The notes under the pieces: generated by a model | The model's database searches: none | Told to the model about the DNA's origin: nothing | What the model saw: only the letters and a program-made list of their open reading frames with translations | Part shown: in pieces, positions 32,801 through 42,370 of the stretch | Layout of the letters: the number at the start of each line of letters is the position of its first letter | Numbering within the stretch: the stretch's first letter is position 1 | Origin: Balamuthia mandrillaris | Lineage: Eukaryota; Discosea; Longamoebia; Balamuthiidae | Direction of reading: 5' to 3' | DNA length: 64,000 nucleotides | Assembly: GCA_031835245.1 (NCBI GenBank) | Contig: JAVKOQ010000269.1 | Location: 1-64,000, forward strand | Position numbers and translations under genes: made by a program

Positions 32801-33768
32801 CATTCGTTTTTTCTGCTTCCATTTTCTCTTCAGACTTGTTCCCTTCTCCCTTTACTTCTTTCACGGGTTCTTCTTCCCGTTGCATCTTCTCCATTTCCTC
32901 TTGCTCCACCTTTTCTTGTTTCTGTATCTCTTCTTTCTTTTCTTCTTTCACATTCCCTACTTGTTTTTCGCGTCCTTCTTCTTCTTCTTCTTCTTCTTCT
33001 TCTTTGGCAAGAGCGAAACGTGTTTGGACTTCATCCCAAACGAATCTTCTGGGCGTCAGGCAAACGGCACATTGGTCCCTGTCAGAAGGGTCGTTGATGA
33101 AGGTGCATGCATGACAGCTCCAATAACCAGTTGCCTGTTGTTGTTCCTGTTCCTCTGCCATTGCTATCATGTCCATCCACTTTGTTTCTTCTTCTTCTCC
33201 GTTTCTTTCTTCTTCCTTCGGGTGCTGCTCTTCTTCAACAATATTCTGCTTTTCTTCAGTTATTTCTTGTTTAAGTTCTTCTTCTCTTGGTAGTGGCTGT
33301 GTTTGTTGCTCTTCGTTCTTTTCTTCAACAGCTTTGTTGGTTTCTTCCTTTTCTGTATCCATTTGTTCCGTTGAAGCAGCGGAAGTTGGCGCTATGTCCA
33401 TTTCCTCACCTGCACTCTTCATCTCCTTCTCTTCTTCCTCTTTCTCTTTCTCTTCCGGTTCTTGTTTGCTTTCGACCTTCTCTTCGTCCATGCTTTCGGG
33501 TAAGCTGCCTCTCACCGACCCACACGTATGACACCGCTGCACAGCTGCTATGGAAGGTCTGTTCATATACTCACAAACCTTTTGGTTGTCAAAAGTATCA
33601 ATTAAAAAGAGCCACAAAGAAGAAGAAGAAGAAGAAGAGCAAGAGCAAGAACAAGAACAAGAACAAGAAACAAACCAAACAAAGCCAACCTCCCATTCGT
33701 TCTCGCTTGGCTCGTTCTTGAGCGCTTTGTTGGTGGGACTTGACGGTCATATCTTTACCTTGCTCCAT
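29884..33768 (-). CDS. PARP6/8-like ADP-ribosyltransferase with RanBP2-type zinc finger and UBA-like region
   Basis: Multi-exon gene from ATG 33768 to stop 29884. In order: a Cys pair (RCHTCGSVRG, about 33530), a long Glu/Lys-rich region, a RanBP2-type finger (YWSCHACTFIN...CAVC, about 33100), a region DLTKEEPIVITMEFARMLF, WKWADTSKRLKLVHPTAF, and a UBA-like helix set (EEALRRLQDCGFVESSCREV). Then an acidic UIM-like segment (EDAATQAIIRESLLSAQQQ), the Cys-rich RYCMICHKKHGC...CCDPLCLFRYTEL that is typical of the PARP6/8 branch, and the catalytic core. Core: MAYHGTSENNIESIL (His), GKGIYLSPNAGMSVGYC (Tyr), QEWIIFNPAQVLPCYLI, where Glu aligns with the catalytic Glu of PARP1. It uses NAD+ to modify targets; ubiquitin binding is inferred. 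The first exon joint is uncertain. Confidence 0.85.
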
Positions 33769-33959
33769 TTTGTTCTTATCCAAAAAAAAGAAAACAGAAT
33801 CGTAAAACGGGCGTTACCAGAAAGGCCACCCCCACTCGCAGTAACGTTCTCTCTTTCTTTCTCGTATCGTTTTCACTGCATTTTGTGTGCATTTTTTTTC
33901 GAAGAAATTATTCGCTGAAATAAAATTTGTCGACAAGGAGAGGAGATTAGACATGAGAT

Positions 33960-34050
33960 AAGAGATGAAAGCGCGAGAGAGCACAGAGAGAGAGCAGAGA
34001 GAGAGAAGAGAGAGAGCAGAGAGAGAGAAGAGAGAGAGCAGAGAGAGAGA

Positions 34051-34133
<83 letters not shown>

Positions 34134-34135
34134 GC
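33960..34135. repeat. (GA)n microsatellite between the PARP and POLB genes
   Basis: GA-rich simple sequence, pure (GA)n at about 34047-34120, in the 446-bp gap between the PARP start codon (33768) and the POLB stop (34215). No coding exon is seen in this gap; it may be part of a 5' UTR intron. Confidence 0.85.
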
Positions 34136-34214
34136 AGAAGAGAGAAGGGAGAAGGGGGATTGCACGAGAGACAAGGGGGGGGGTGAGAGATAAAGACAAA
34201 AAGAATTGCGTTGT

Positions 34215-34356
34215 TTAAAGGTTGCGCTGAGCAGGAGTCTTGAACTCCATGCCGATAATGTCGAAGATGTCCTTTTCGCTGTGGACTTCAATAGGCTCTC
34301 CCTTTTCTCCTGTTTCTCCCACTATTGAAGCAACTGATTCGATGAGCTCAAAATAA

Positions 34357-34400
<44 letters not shown>

Positions 34401-35449
34401 GCCTTACCAGGAAAGATAGCATATTCATTGAGGCTGAAACCACGTTCCAAACATATAGTCCTCATTTGTTGGTTGAAGAAGTCGCTTCCAGTGAAGTAAA
34501 GAAGCCCACAATAATAGTTTTCGTAGGGAACTATGCGAAGATCGATGCGTCGATGACGATAGGGCTTAGAAATGGTTTGTTCTGCTTCAACTTTTGATTT
34601 TTCTTTTGCTTCTGGTATTTGCTTTTCTTTTCCTTTGTCCTTCGTTTCTTTTTCTTTAGCGTCATCTTTCTCTTTTTCCTCCTCTTTCTCTTCTTCCTCT
34701 GCCTCTTCCTCCTTTGCTGTTAGTTTAGTCCGTTGTTTGTCGCTTTCTCCTTCAACGACCCTTTTATCTTGCTATGAACATTTGTTGGTTTAACATTGAG
34801 CTTGCTTGCTGTAAAAACAGAGGAGAATACCTACCAATTTACATACACCCTAATGGATGGTTAAATAACAGTAAGAACGACGTTTTGCAGAAAAGAAGAA
34901 TTGAGAAAGCAGAAAAAGAGGCCAAGGAAGGTGAACGGGTACCATATATTTGACTTTTCCGTTGGAGAGGTCATCGGTGAGGAATCCTTTAGCACGAAGG
35001 GCATTGACAATGCGAGGAAGGTATTGATGGGCAGACTGATTCTTGGTGGCGTTAGTATAGGCGGGATGTGTTATCAGTACATCTATGTGTTCATGAAAGT
35101 TAAAGAAAGAAATATATTTGGTCTTTAAATAACAGAGAAAGTACGAAGATAAGGATATATCGCCACTTGTAGCTGCTCCTCGACGATAACTGCCTGTGAA
35201 ATAATAGACAAAATAGTAAACATGCCGAAAGAGAAGAAAAAAAGAGATAAAGCCAAAGAGCTGAAGAATAGGTACCACAAGTTGTGCCTTTTTAAAAAAA
35301 AATACCAAAAAAAAAGGATGATTAGCAAGCATAGGTAGGAGAAACAGAAAAGTTATTCGATACCAATGAGTTTTGAATCCACCTCTGCCATTGTATTCAA
35401 CACAATACGCTACAAAACTGTTGTCAGAAAGAACAGAGAGGGAGAGGGA

Positions 35450-35490
<41 letters not shown>

Positions 35491-36649
35491 GGATTAACCT
35501 CTAAACACTCCATTTCCTTTCGTGGAATACGTTCGTTGAATTCATGATAGTATTTCAGGCCTATCTTTTGATGGTGATTCAGATGGTCCTTCATATTCTC
35601 TAGATCTTCCAACGTGCGTACTCCGTGCTGCAAACAAAAATTCAACCAAGTGTTAGATAGATTCTAAACACAATAACAAAGGAGGGAGAGAAGGAAGGAG
35701 CGGGAGAAAACCTCTGTTACAAGTTTTCTAGCAGCTGCAGGTCCAATGCCTGATACCTGCATATAAACACACAAGGTTAAAGGGACACGAAGCAATAAAA
35801 GAGAGCACAAAACAAAAATAAATAACAAAGAAAAACAAGAAAAGAGATAAGGACAAAACAAAATAGAACATACACTTTGAACGAGATGAAGGGCTTGAAG
35901 GGTGGGATCGGCATTGTAGGCTTCCAGCTTGGAGAGCTTTCCGGAGGCGAGGATCTCGTCTATCTTCTTTGCTATCTTTGCACCAATGCCCTCTAGCTCT
36001 TGAGCTTCTTTTCCCTTTGTTGTTAATCCCAACAAAACCAAAAAGGAATGAAAGAGAGAAACGACGGAAAGGATAGCATGAGCAACGGAACAAAAAAAAG
36101 AGATAGCAGTAACAGTGAAAGGGAGGAAGAAGAAGAAGATGAAGAAGAAGAAGAAGAAGAAGAAGAAGAAGAAGAAGAAGAAGAAGAAGAAGAAGAAGAA
36201 GAAGAAGAAGAAGAAGAAGAAGATGAAGAAGAAGAAGAAGAAGAAGAAGAAGAAGAAGAAGAAGAAGAAGAAGAAGAAGAAGAAGAAGAAGAAGAAGAAG
36301 AAGAGAAGAAGAAGAAGAAGAAGAAGAAGAAGAAGAAGAAGATGAAGATGAAGAAAGATGAAAGAAGAAGAAGAAGAAGAAGAAGAAGAAGAAGAAGAAG
36401 AAGAAGAAGAAGAAGAAGAAGAAGAAGAAGAAGAAGAAGAAGAAGAACAAGAACAAGAAGGGAACGAAGAAGTACGGAGGTAATGGGTTTTGGGTGGTTC
36501 GCCAACGCCTTGGCAGCCTTAGCATAGGCCAACGAGCGATGGATCTGTCCTTTCGACTTTTCCAGTTGTGATAGCTCTTCATTAAGAGAAAAAAAATGCA
36601 GAAAATAAATACATTGCAACGGAAGAGAAGCAAAGAAGAAAGGAAGAAC

Positions 36650-36692
<43 letters not shown>

Positions 36693-37035
36693 AGAAGAAA
36701 CGACAAGAACGAAGCAAGCAAGAAGAGGAGCGAAGCTTACCGATGAAGAATTTGGTCAAGTTTTCGTTAACGTTGACGTGCTTCTCTCCGAGCGTTATTT
36801 CAGCGGTGGTCCTTGTGGCTTTCTTCTTCCTCTTCTTGTTGGCAAACACCGACGTCGAGGTCGAGGATGAATGCGTGGCCGAGCCGGTCGGCTGCGTTCT
36901 TTTCGGGTGCTTGTTGTTGCTATCACTTACGGTGCTACTGGCGCTGGAGGTTGTTTTTGAAGACTTGTCGGCTTGCTGCTCCGCCGACGTGCCTTCAGGC
37001 CTGGGCCTCTTGGTCTTCGTGATCCACTTGTCCAT
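34215..37035 (-). CDS. POLB: DNA polymerase beta (family X)
   Basis: Gap-filling and 5'-dRP lyase enzyme of base excision repair. The protein starts [11 protein letters not shown] with a 100-residue basic/Ser-rich extension. The lyase domain follows ([20 protein letters not shown], then [20 protein letters not shown], whose second AKK Lys aligns with human Lys72), then Hh[13 protein letters not shown] and [12 protein letters not shown]. The catalytic core is [20 protein letters not shown] (two Asp) and [10 protein letters not shown] (third Asp). The thumb ends [15 protein letters not shown]...[10 protein letters not shown]. Exons include a 12-nt exon (35287-35276), a 15-nt exon (34849-34835), and an AT-AC intron (35158-35087) within the GDID motif. 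A charged insertion of about 55 residues lies between GVCKL and the HRRID motif. A large GAA tract sits in the second intron. Confidence 0.95.
35087..35158 (-). other. U12-type AT-AC intron in POLB (72 nt)
   Basis: On the sense (minus) strand the exon ends GGC GAT and the intron opens with ATATCCTT, the exact minor-spliceosome 5' splice site. It contains TTCTTTAAC, one base off the U12 branch consensus TTCCTTAAC, about 13 nt before the 3' end. It ends in AC before ATA GAT GTA CTG. Splicing there restores [10 protein letters not shown], the invariant family X active site. No GT donor gives this result. Confidence 0.85.
36125..36449. repeat. Long (GAA)n tract in a POLB intron
   Basis: About 320 bp of almost pure GAA on the + strand with a short interruption at 36342-36365. 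On the sense strand it is (TTC)n starting some 30 nt inside the second intron (donor near 36476). Confidence 0.95.
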
Positions 37036-37239
37036 CTCCTTCTCTTGTTTTTGTATTTTGTGTCGACTCAAAAAATACTTGGAAAAATTTTGGAAAGTTA
37101 CTGTCGACTATTTTTAAAATGGGCAGAACGACAGCACATTTCGTGTTGCTGTTGTGTACCTTTATTTTCTAAAATTTTTCTTCGAACTAAATTCCCCCAC
37201 AAAATATTAAAAAAAAGACTGAAGAAAGACTCACACACA

Positions 37240-39004
37240 TCAACTGAGGTGGGAAGGGATGGGCTGCTGGTCGTAGCGATAAAAGTAACCTCCTGGCCCG
37301 TACGTCACAAAGTAGAGATCATACAGAACGTGCATGCTGTACGTCACCAACACATGAAACCAGGTGTGGCTGCTTCCCTATAATAATTTTTTTAAAATGA
37401 GTTTTACTCAGCAGACAGAACAAAAAGAAAGGAGGAGGAGAAGAGGAAGAACAAACCCAAATACTAAAGATCTTAGGGCAAAGCCTCTCCGGATACTTTA
37501 TCTTCCGGATGATCATGCTCAGCACTGCACATATGGGCACCACAGCAATCCCCCAAGTGAGCTCCTCCCAAAAGGGAGGCCACAGCAAGAGGATGGCGTG
37601 CCAATAGGCCACAGCCCCCAACAGCGTAAGAAGAGCAAACAAAACGGAGCGCAGGTTGAAGAACTTGTACTCCACGATGAGGGGCATGGCCAACGCCATG
37701 GGAAAGTAGAGGAGAGTGTTGAGGAGGAGGTAAGCCCAACTCCAAAAGGAAGTGGAAGCCAGGAGGGAGGGAGAAAGAGGAGAGGAAGGAGGGGAGAGAA
37801 AAGTGAAATAGGAGACTAGAACGTTGCAGCCATAGATGTAGAAACCGACGCCGTTGATGTCGGAGATCAACCAGTTGGCATAGGCATTCACGCTATGCTC
37901 AAAACAAAGAGCAAAAACGGAGAAGGGAGCATATGGTAACAGAGGTACAGGAAGAACAGGATGAGAAAGAAAGAACGGAGCAATAGCGAAGAGATAAGGA
38001 AAAAAAAACAAACCTATAGTTGCGAAAGATGTGATAAAAGGTGGAGATGCCAAAGCAAGTGGCAATGGAGAATAAGTACAAAAGAAATACGGCCTTGTGC
38101 TCGGGAGGAATGGGCGGCGCTCCTCGCAGCTGCAGTCGGTCCAACCAACTGAATTCATCATCCTCGGTGCTCGCCACAGTAGACTTTACCAACGCCTTTA
38201 AACAAACGATCCAAGTAAAGTCAGAAGATAAAGGAGATAAGAAAGAGAAGGAGGAAAAGGTGGGAAGAGAGGGCTGTGCTATATAATGACGAAGAAGAAG
38301 ACGAAGGCGAGGATGAAGAGAATGAAGACAAGAACAAGACAGAAGAAGAAGAAGAAGAACAAGAACAAGAAGAACAAGAAGAACAAGAAGAACAAGAACA
38401 AGAACAAGAACAAGAAGCAGAGAGAAGAAAGAAGAACAAGAACAAGAAAGAACATAGAGCACAATGAAGAGAAAGAATAGCGAGCAAGCCATAAAAAAAT
38501 GCGTACTGTGGAAAGCGGAACCGTAGACGAAGCGGCTATCAGTCTCTCGTTGCCACGCAGCACCGCCCCTGCTCCTCCTCCTCCAACCTCCCCGCCCGCC
38601 GTTGTTGGCACAAAGCACCACATCTGCAGCAAGTAAAAGAAAAAGAGGAGGAACCCCAGGCCGTGGGTCCAGATGTTGAGCGTCTCGTTGTGCAGCTCGA
38701 AGGCGGAGCGCAGGCACTTGCGGATGGAGAGGGAGGGCTGCTCGCGGTGCCCGTGGGTGAGGAAGGGGTTGTCCTCCTTGACTATTTCCTCGAGGGTGCC
38801 GCTGCGGAGGGTTCGGTCGGCTTTGGCCACCCTTTGGGTGATCCGGCGGACATTGTCGAAAGGAGGAGAGGCGGCAGAGGCGGAGGTGGGAGGAAGGTAG
38901 GAACGAGGGGACTTGGAAGAAGAGGGGGAGGAGGAGGAAGAAGAGGTGGTCGTTCTTTTGTGGAGTGTAGCAGTAGAAGTTGATGATGGTTTCATCTCAT
39001 CCAT
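37240..39004 (-). CDS. PAQR-family (adiponectin/progestin receptor, hemolysin III-like) seven-helix protein
   Basis: Exons roughly 39004-38510, 38196-38015, 37895-37456 and 37377-37240. The Ser/Pro-rich cytosolic N-terminus is followed by the family hallmarks ITQRVAKADRTL, EDNPFLTHGHREQPSL, CLRSAFELHNETLNIWTHGL (conserved His/Asn/Glu/Thr), then CFGISTFYHIFRNY (Ser and His of the metal site), HSVNAYANWLISDINGVGFY (Asp), more helices, and HTWFHVLVTYSMHVLYDLYF (two C-terminal His). These Ser/Asp/His residues form the zinc site of PAQR receptors, which have ceramidase-like chemistry. Its start could lie upstream at 39124, but the intervening residues are Pro-rich and UTR-like. Tandem with POLB, 205 bp apart. 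Confidence 0.92.
38285..38455. repeat. GAA/CAA-rich microsatellite in a PAQR intron
   Basis: Tandem GAA and GAACAA triplets on the + strand (pyrimidine-rich on the sense strand), inside the first PAQR intron. Confidence 0.85.
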
Positions 39005-39330
39005 GAAAAACAACCTTTTGATCAAACGAGGAGGAGGAGGAGGACTCAAGGAGAAACAAGGAACAAGGAAAAAAGACGTACTAACCGAACGACAATAATA
39101 TAAAACACGGACGATCGCCTTCAAACTTTCTTTTATTTATTAACAATTTCCAAGAAAGAATATTTCGTAAATTGACAACAAATATTGATTTTTTTTGATG
39201 GATAACCCATTCTATCTACAATTATCGTAATAAGTGAATATATATTCAAAATGTCGGGTAAATCGAGGATTATCAACAAATATTTAATGGAAAACACAAA
39301 ATTATCGATGGAAGAGAGGGAGAGGAGGAC
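39005..39330. other. AT-rich intergenic region
   Basis: 326 bp between the PAQR start and the stop of the next gene, markedly AT-rich from 39120 to 39300. No exon or motif seen. Confidence 0.5.
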
Positions 39331-41177
39331 TCACGCCGAACAAAAAGAAGAGATCTCGTGAAGTCGGTTGAGCCGTTGGTTCAACGCTTTCATCCGTTTG
39401 ACCCTTCTCTTGCGCAAGTATATCGTGCCCAAGAGTATGGCCAAACCCACAACCAACACCGCGATGCCAAGACTCAGTCCAAAGGCCAATGCTCTGCCTT
39501 CCACGGAAGAAAGGAATGCAGCGGAAGAATCGAAGGGATCACTTCCCACTTCTTCTTTGCACCTCCCTTCTCCCTCCCCTTCTTCATAGTCACTTGAAGA
39601 GTCGAGAAGCAAGGAGATGTCGGGATCGTAGTTTAGAATGGAAGCAAAGGCCGGAAAGCCTAACGTGAGCTGACGGCGTTTGATGTCAAAGTGGTGAGAA
39701 ATGTTCTTCACGGTGACTTCTCCAGTTTCGGCGTCGATCAACTGCAACATACATCAAAAGTACCGTTTCAGGAAAAGAAGCGACAAGAAAAAAGAACGAA
39801 TGGAAGCAAGCGAGAGAATAATTAAGGAGAAGAGAGAGACAGAGAGAGACAGAGAGAGAGACAGAGAGACAGAGACAGAGACAGAGACAGAGAGACAGAG
39901 AGAGACAGAGAGAGAGAGACAGAGAGTAAGGAACACAAATAACAAACCTCAACCACATCAAACAGCCGAATATCGACCGATAGTACAGGTTGACTTGCGT
40001 CTTCTCTTCTTCTTTTCTCACCAATCACTTCATCAACAAAACCATTCTCCACGAACAGCCGGTATATCGTCTGCCTCATGTGAGGCAACCGCAAGACCGC
40101 CACTGTCGGAACCAACGGCATCGGCGTCGACAATGCCAACGTCACTCTCAACCTTTCTTCTTGCTCTTCTTCTCCTTCTGCTGCTGCTGAAGAGGTAGAT
40201 TTTGAAGATGAAGGCGAGAGAAAAGGATAGTCTTGCATTTCGAGAGACCACTTGAAGGTGTCAGGATGAACCGAAAAGGTCACATCGGAGAAGGTCTCCT
40301 CCAGCTCCTTCTTGAACAGTTGGAACCGAACTCCCATCTTGGTAGATCCCATCACGTTCTTCTGCGCATCGAACCTCATCTCCTCCACTCCTCTATCTTC
40401 GTCTTGCACTTCTCGCCGCTCTTTCTTCGAGTAAGAGGAGGAGCCTTTGGTTTGATAGGTGCCTTTCGGGAAGCGCAGGTCACGCAGCACCTCGTTGTTG
40501 CGACCCAGCTCTTGGATCCTATCAAAGACTACACGGAGACTAAAGTCCTCCGCAGGGAGGAGCTCTCCGGAGCAACGGTCTTTGACCCGGAGCGTGTGAT
40601 GAGGGGCCTCGTTGTCCAGCTGGATCAATACCCTGCCGCTGGGGTTGGAGATGGGGATGGTGGGAGGCTTTTCCTCTGAGTCTTCTTCGTTGTCTTTGTT
40701 GTTGCTGTTGGCATCGCCGGTGTTGACGTCGCCGAACGAACCGGAAGCGGAGGAGGAATACGAGGGAGGGTAGTCGCCATAGCTTTGGTCACCACTCCTG
40801 TTGGAGGTTGAGACAGAGAGAGAGAGAGAGAGAGAGAAAAGTTACAAAAAAAAAAGGTTCGATGAAAGAAGAGGAAAAAAAGAATGGAAGAAGAGAAGAG
40901 AATAGTGAAACGAGAGAGAAAAAGAAAGGAGAAGCAAAGCAGCCAGAAGAAGAGAAGAGCGGAGAGAGGAGAGAAGAGATAAAAAAAGTAAAAGGAGAAG
41001 GGAGACGAACGAGAAGTAATTCAAATCAGGGTCAAAGTTTTCGTCGTCCCAATAGGTGGAGTCGTCTTCATTGTACTTTGCTCGCTCGTTTTGCGCCTCG
41101 ACTGCGTAGAACAGAAGCATCAGCATGCACAGCAAGCAAAACAACAGTTTGCTCTTCAAGAACGCTGAGAGGAACAT
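39331..41177 (-). CDS. Type I single-pass membrane protein of unknown function
   Basis: Exon 1 from ATG 41177 encodes a signal peptide (FLKSKLLFCLLCMLMLLFYA, cut near VEAQ) and an acidic start (NEDDSTYWDDENFDPDLNYF). The second exon (about 40800-39945) is ordered: NPSGRVLIQLDNEAPHHTLR, CSGELLPAEDFSLRVVFDRI, MGSTKMGVRFQLFKKELEET, FSVHPDTFKWSLEMQDYPFL, LPHMRQTIYRLFVENGFVDE. The third (about 39742-39331) has VKNISHHFDIKRRQLTLGFP, an acidic stretch, one membrane helix (LAFGLSLGIAVLVVGLAILL) and a short basic cytosolic tail (RKRRVKRMKALNQRLNRLHE). The ectodomain pattern is beta-rich but I do not recognise it. The second intron carries a GACAGA repeat (39838-39926). Confidence 0.8.
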
Positions 41178-41853
41178 GTCGTTTGCTTTTTTGTTTTCTT
41201 TTCTGTTTATTTCGTTTGAGACCACCCACTGCTCCTTTGGTTTTTTTTCAAACACAAAAATTCATTCGATGTTTGATGCAGCTGTGTTAGCTTTGCCGGC
41301 TTGCTTTTGCTCCTCTTGTTGTTCTATCCCCGAGAACCTCTTTCTGTCCTCCCACCAGGGCTACTACTACTAGCCCCCCACTGGCCTTGTATTTTTTTTC
41401 GAAAAGGGAAAGAGCCCATAGAGAACCAGCGGAAAGCGCAGGCTAGAATTCGTCACGGCCGTTTCATCGAGTTTTCATGGCCACTCCCTTCCCTCGTACT
41501 TTTTTCGTTGCTCTCTCGCGTTCACCGTTTCGCTTGGTATTCAAGGAATGCTGACAATGCGTCCTCTCTCCTTGGTCAGCTGTTGCGCACTGGCGGGATG
41601 TTTTCCGTGACGACTCGAAAATAAATGGTTCGGCATCTTCGCCAGCAATTTGATCCGCGGAACAAGTATGCCATATTTTTCGGCATGACGTCGACACAAT
41701 TCTTTGTCGTTCTGTCGTCAAAATTTTATAAGAAAGAAAAAGGCGGGAAAACGCCGAAAAAAAACCAAGCGAACTTACGGCAGAAAAACCCTTTTCCCTC
41801 CGAACGATCAAAAAAAAAAGCGTCGCACGCTACACAGAAAAAAAAAATCAATC
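41178..41853. promoter_or_regulatory. Divergent promoter region between the membrane protein and RPA3
   Basis: Head-to-head region of 676 bp without exons. It contains TGACGTCG at about 41686-41693 and the E2F-type site GGCGGGAAA at 41742-41750, about 105 bp before the RPA3 ATG, and ends in an A-rich leader. Confidence 0.5.
41742..41750 (+). promoter_or_regulatory. E2F consensus site upstream of RPA3
   Basis: GGCGGGAAA is the complement of TTTCCCGCC, the textbook E2F/DP site, overlapped by a second inverted core (AACGCCG). E2F control of replication genes such as RPA is well known in animals and plants; here it is inferred from the motif and its place. Confidence 0.5.
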
Positions 41854-42370
41854 ATGGACAGCGGAGGTACCCCGGACATTGACGTTTCTGCTACGCCCAG
41901 AGTCAACAAAACCTTCCTCAACCGCTACGTCGGCTCGGCCGTACGCCTGGTGGGGGTGGTCAAAAACAAAAGCTCTGGCAAGCTCATCGTGGGCACGTCG
42001 GATGGGGGAGAGGTGATGGTCCACCTCAAATCGGACGCAACGCACACCTCGACCACTGTGGAGGTGCTTGGAACGGTGAACAAAGATCTTTCGCTAACTG
42101 AAATCAGTTCGACCTCTTTTGGAGAAGATTTTGGTACGTTCTTTCCCCTTCTATCTTTTCTTTTTGCTTTCTTTATTATTTTCTCTTTTTTTTTGTTTTC
42201 TTTTTCTTTGCTGCTCTCATCTATTCTCGTTTTTTATTTTTTTTATTTAAAATTTTTGTTGTGCTAACCATTCGACTTCCAACTTCAATGAACGTACAAA
42301 CACAGACCTCAACAACTATAACCAACTCGTTAATTTTGCTCATCAGTTTACAGAGTTGTTTACGCAGTGA
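41854..42370 (+). CDS. RPA3: Replication protein A 14-kDa subunit
   Basis: Two exons, 41854-42133 and 42306-42370, joined in phase inside a Gly/Asp codon (G|AC) to 114 residues, the usual length. It shows the single OB fold of RPA3: TPRVNKTFLNRYVGSAVRLV, then KSSGKLIVGTSDGGEVMVHL, then VEVLGTVNKDLSLTEISSTS, FGEDFDLNNYNQLVNFAHQF and TELFTQ, whose last helix forms the RPA trimer core. It binds RPA2 and RPA1 in the nuclear single-strand DNA binding complex. Splicing is required to reach the C-terminal helix; reading through the intron would lose it. A consensus E2F site lies about 105 bp upstream. Confidence 0.95.

Noticed and set aside
36048-36527. Poly-Glu and poly-Lys frames over the GAA tract
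   Set aside because: Simple-repeat translation inside a POLB intron, not a gene.
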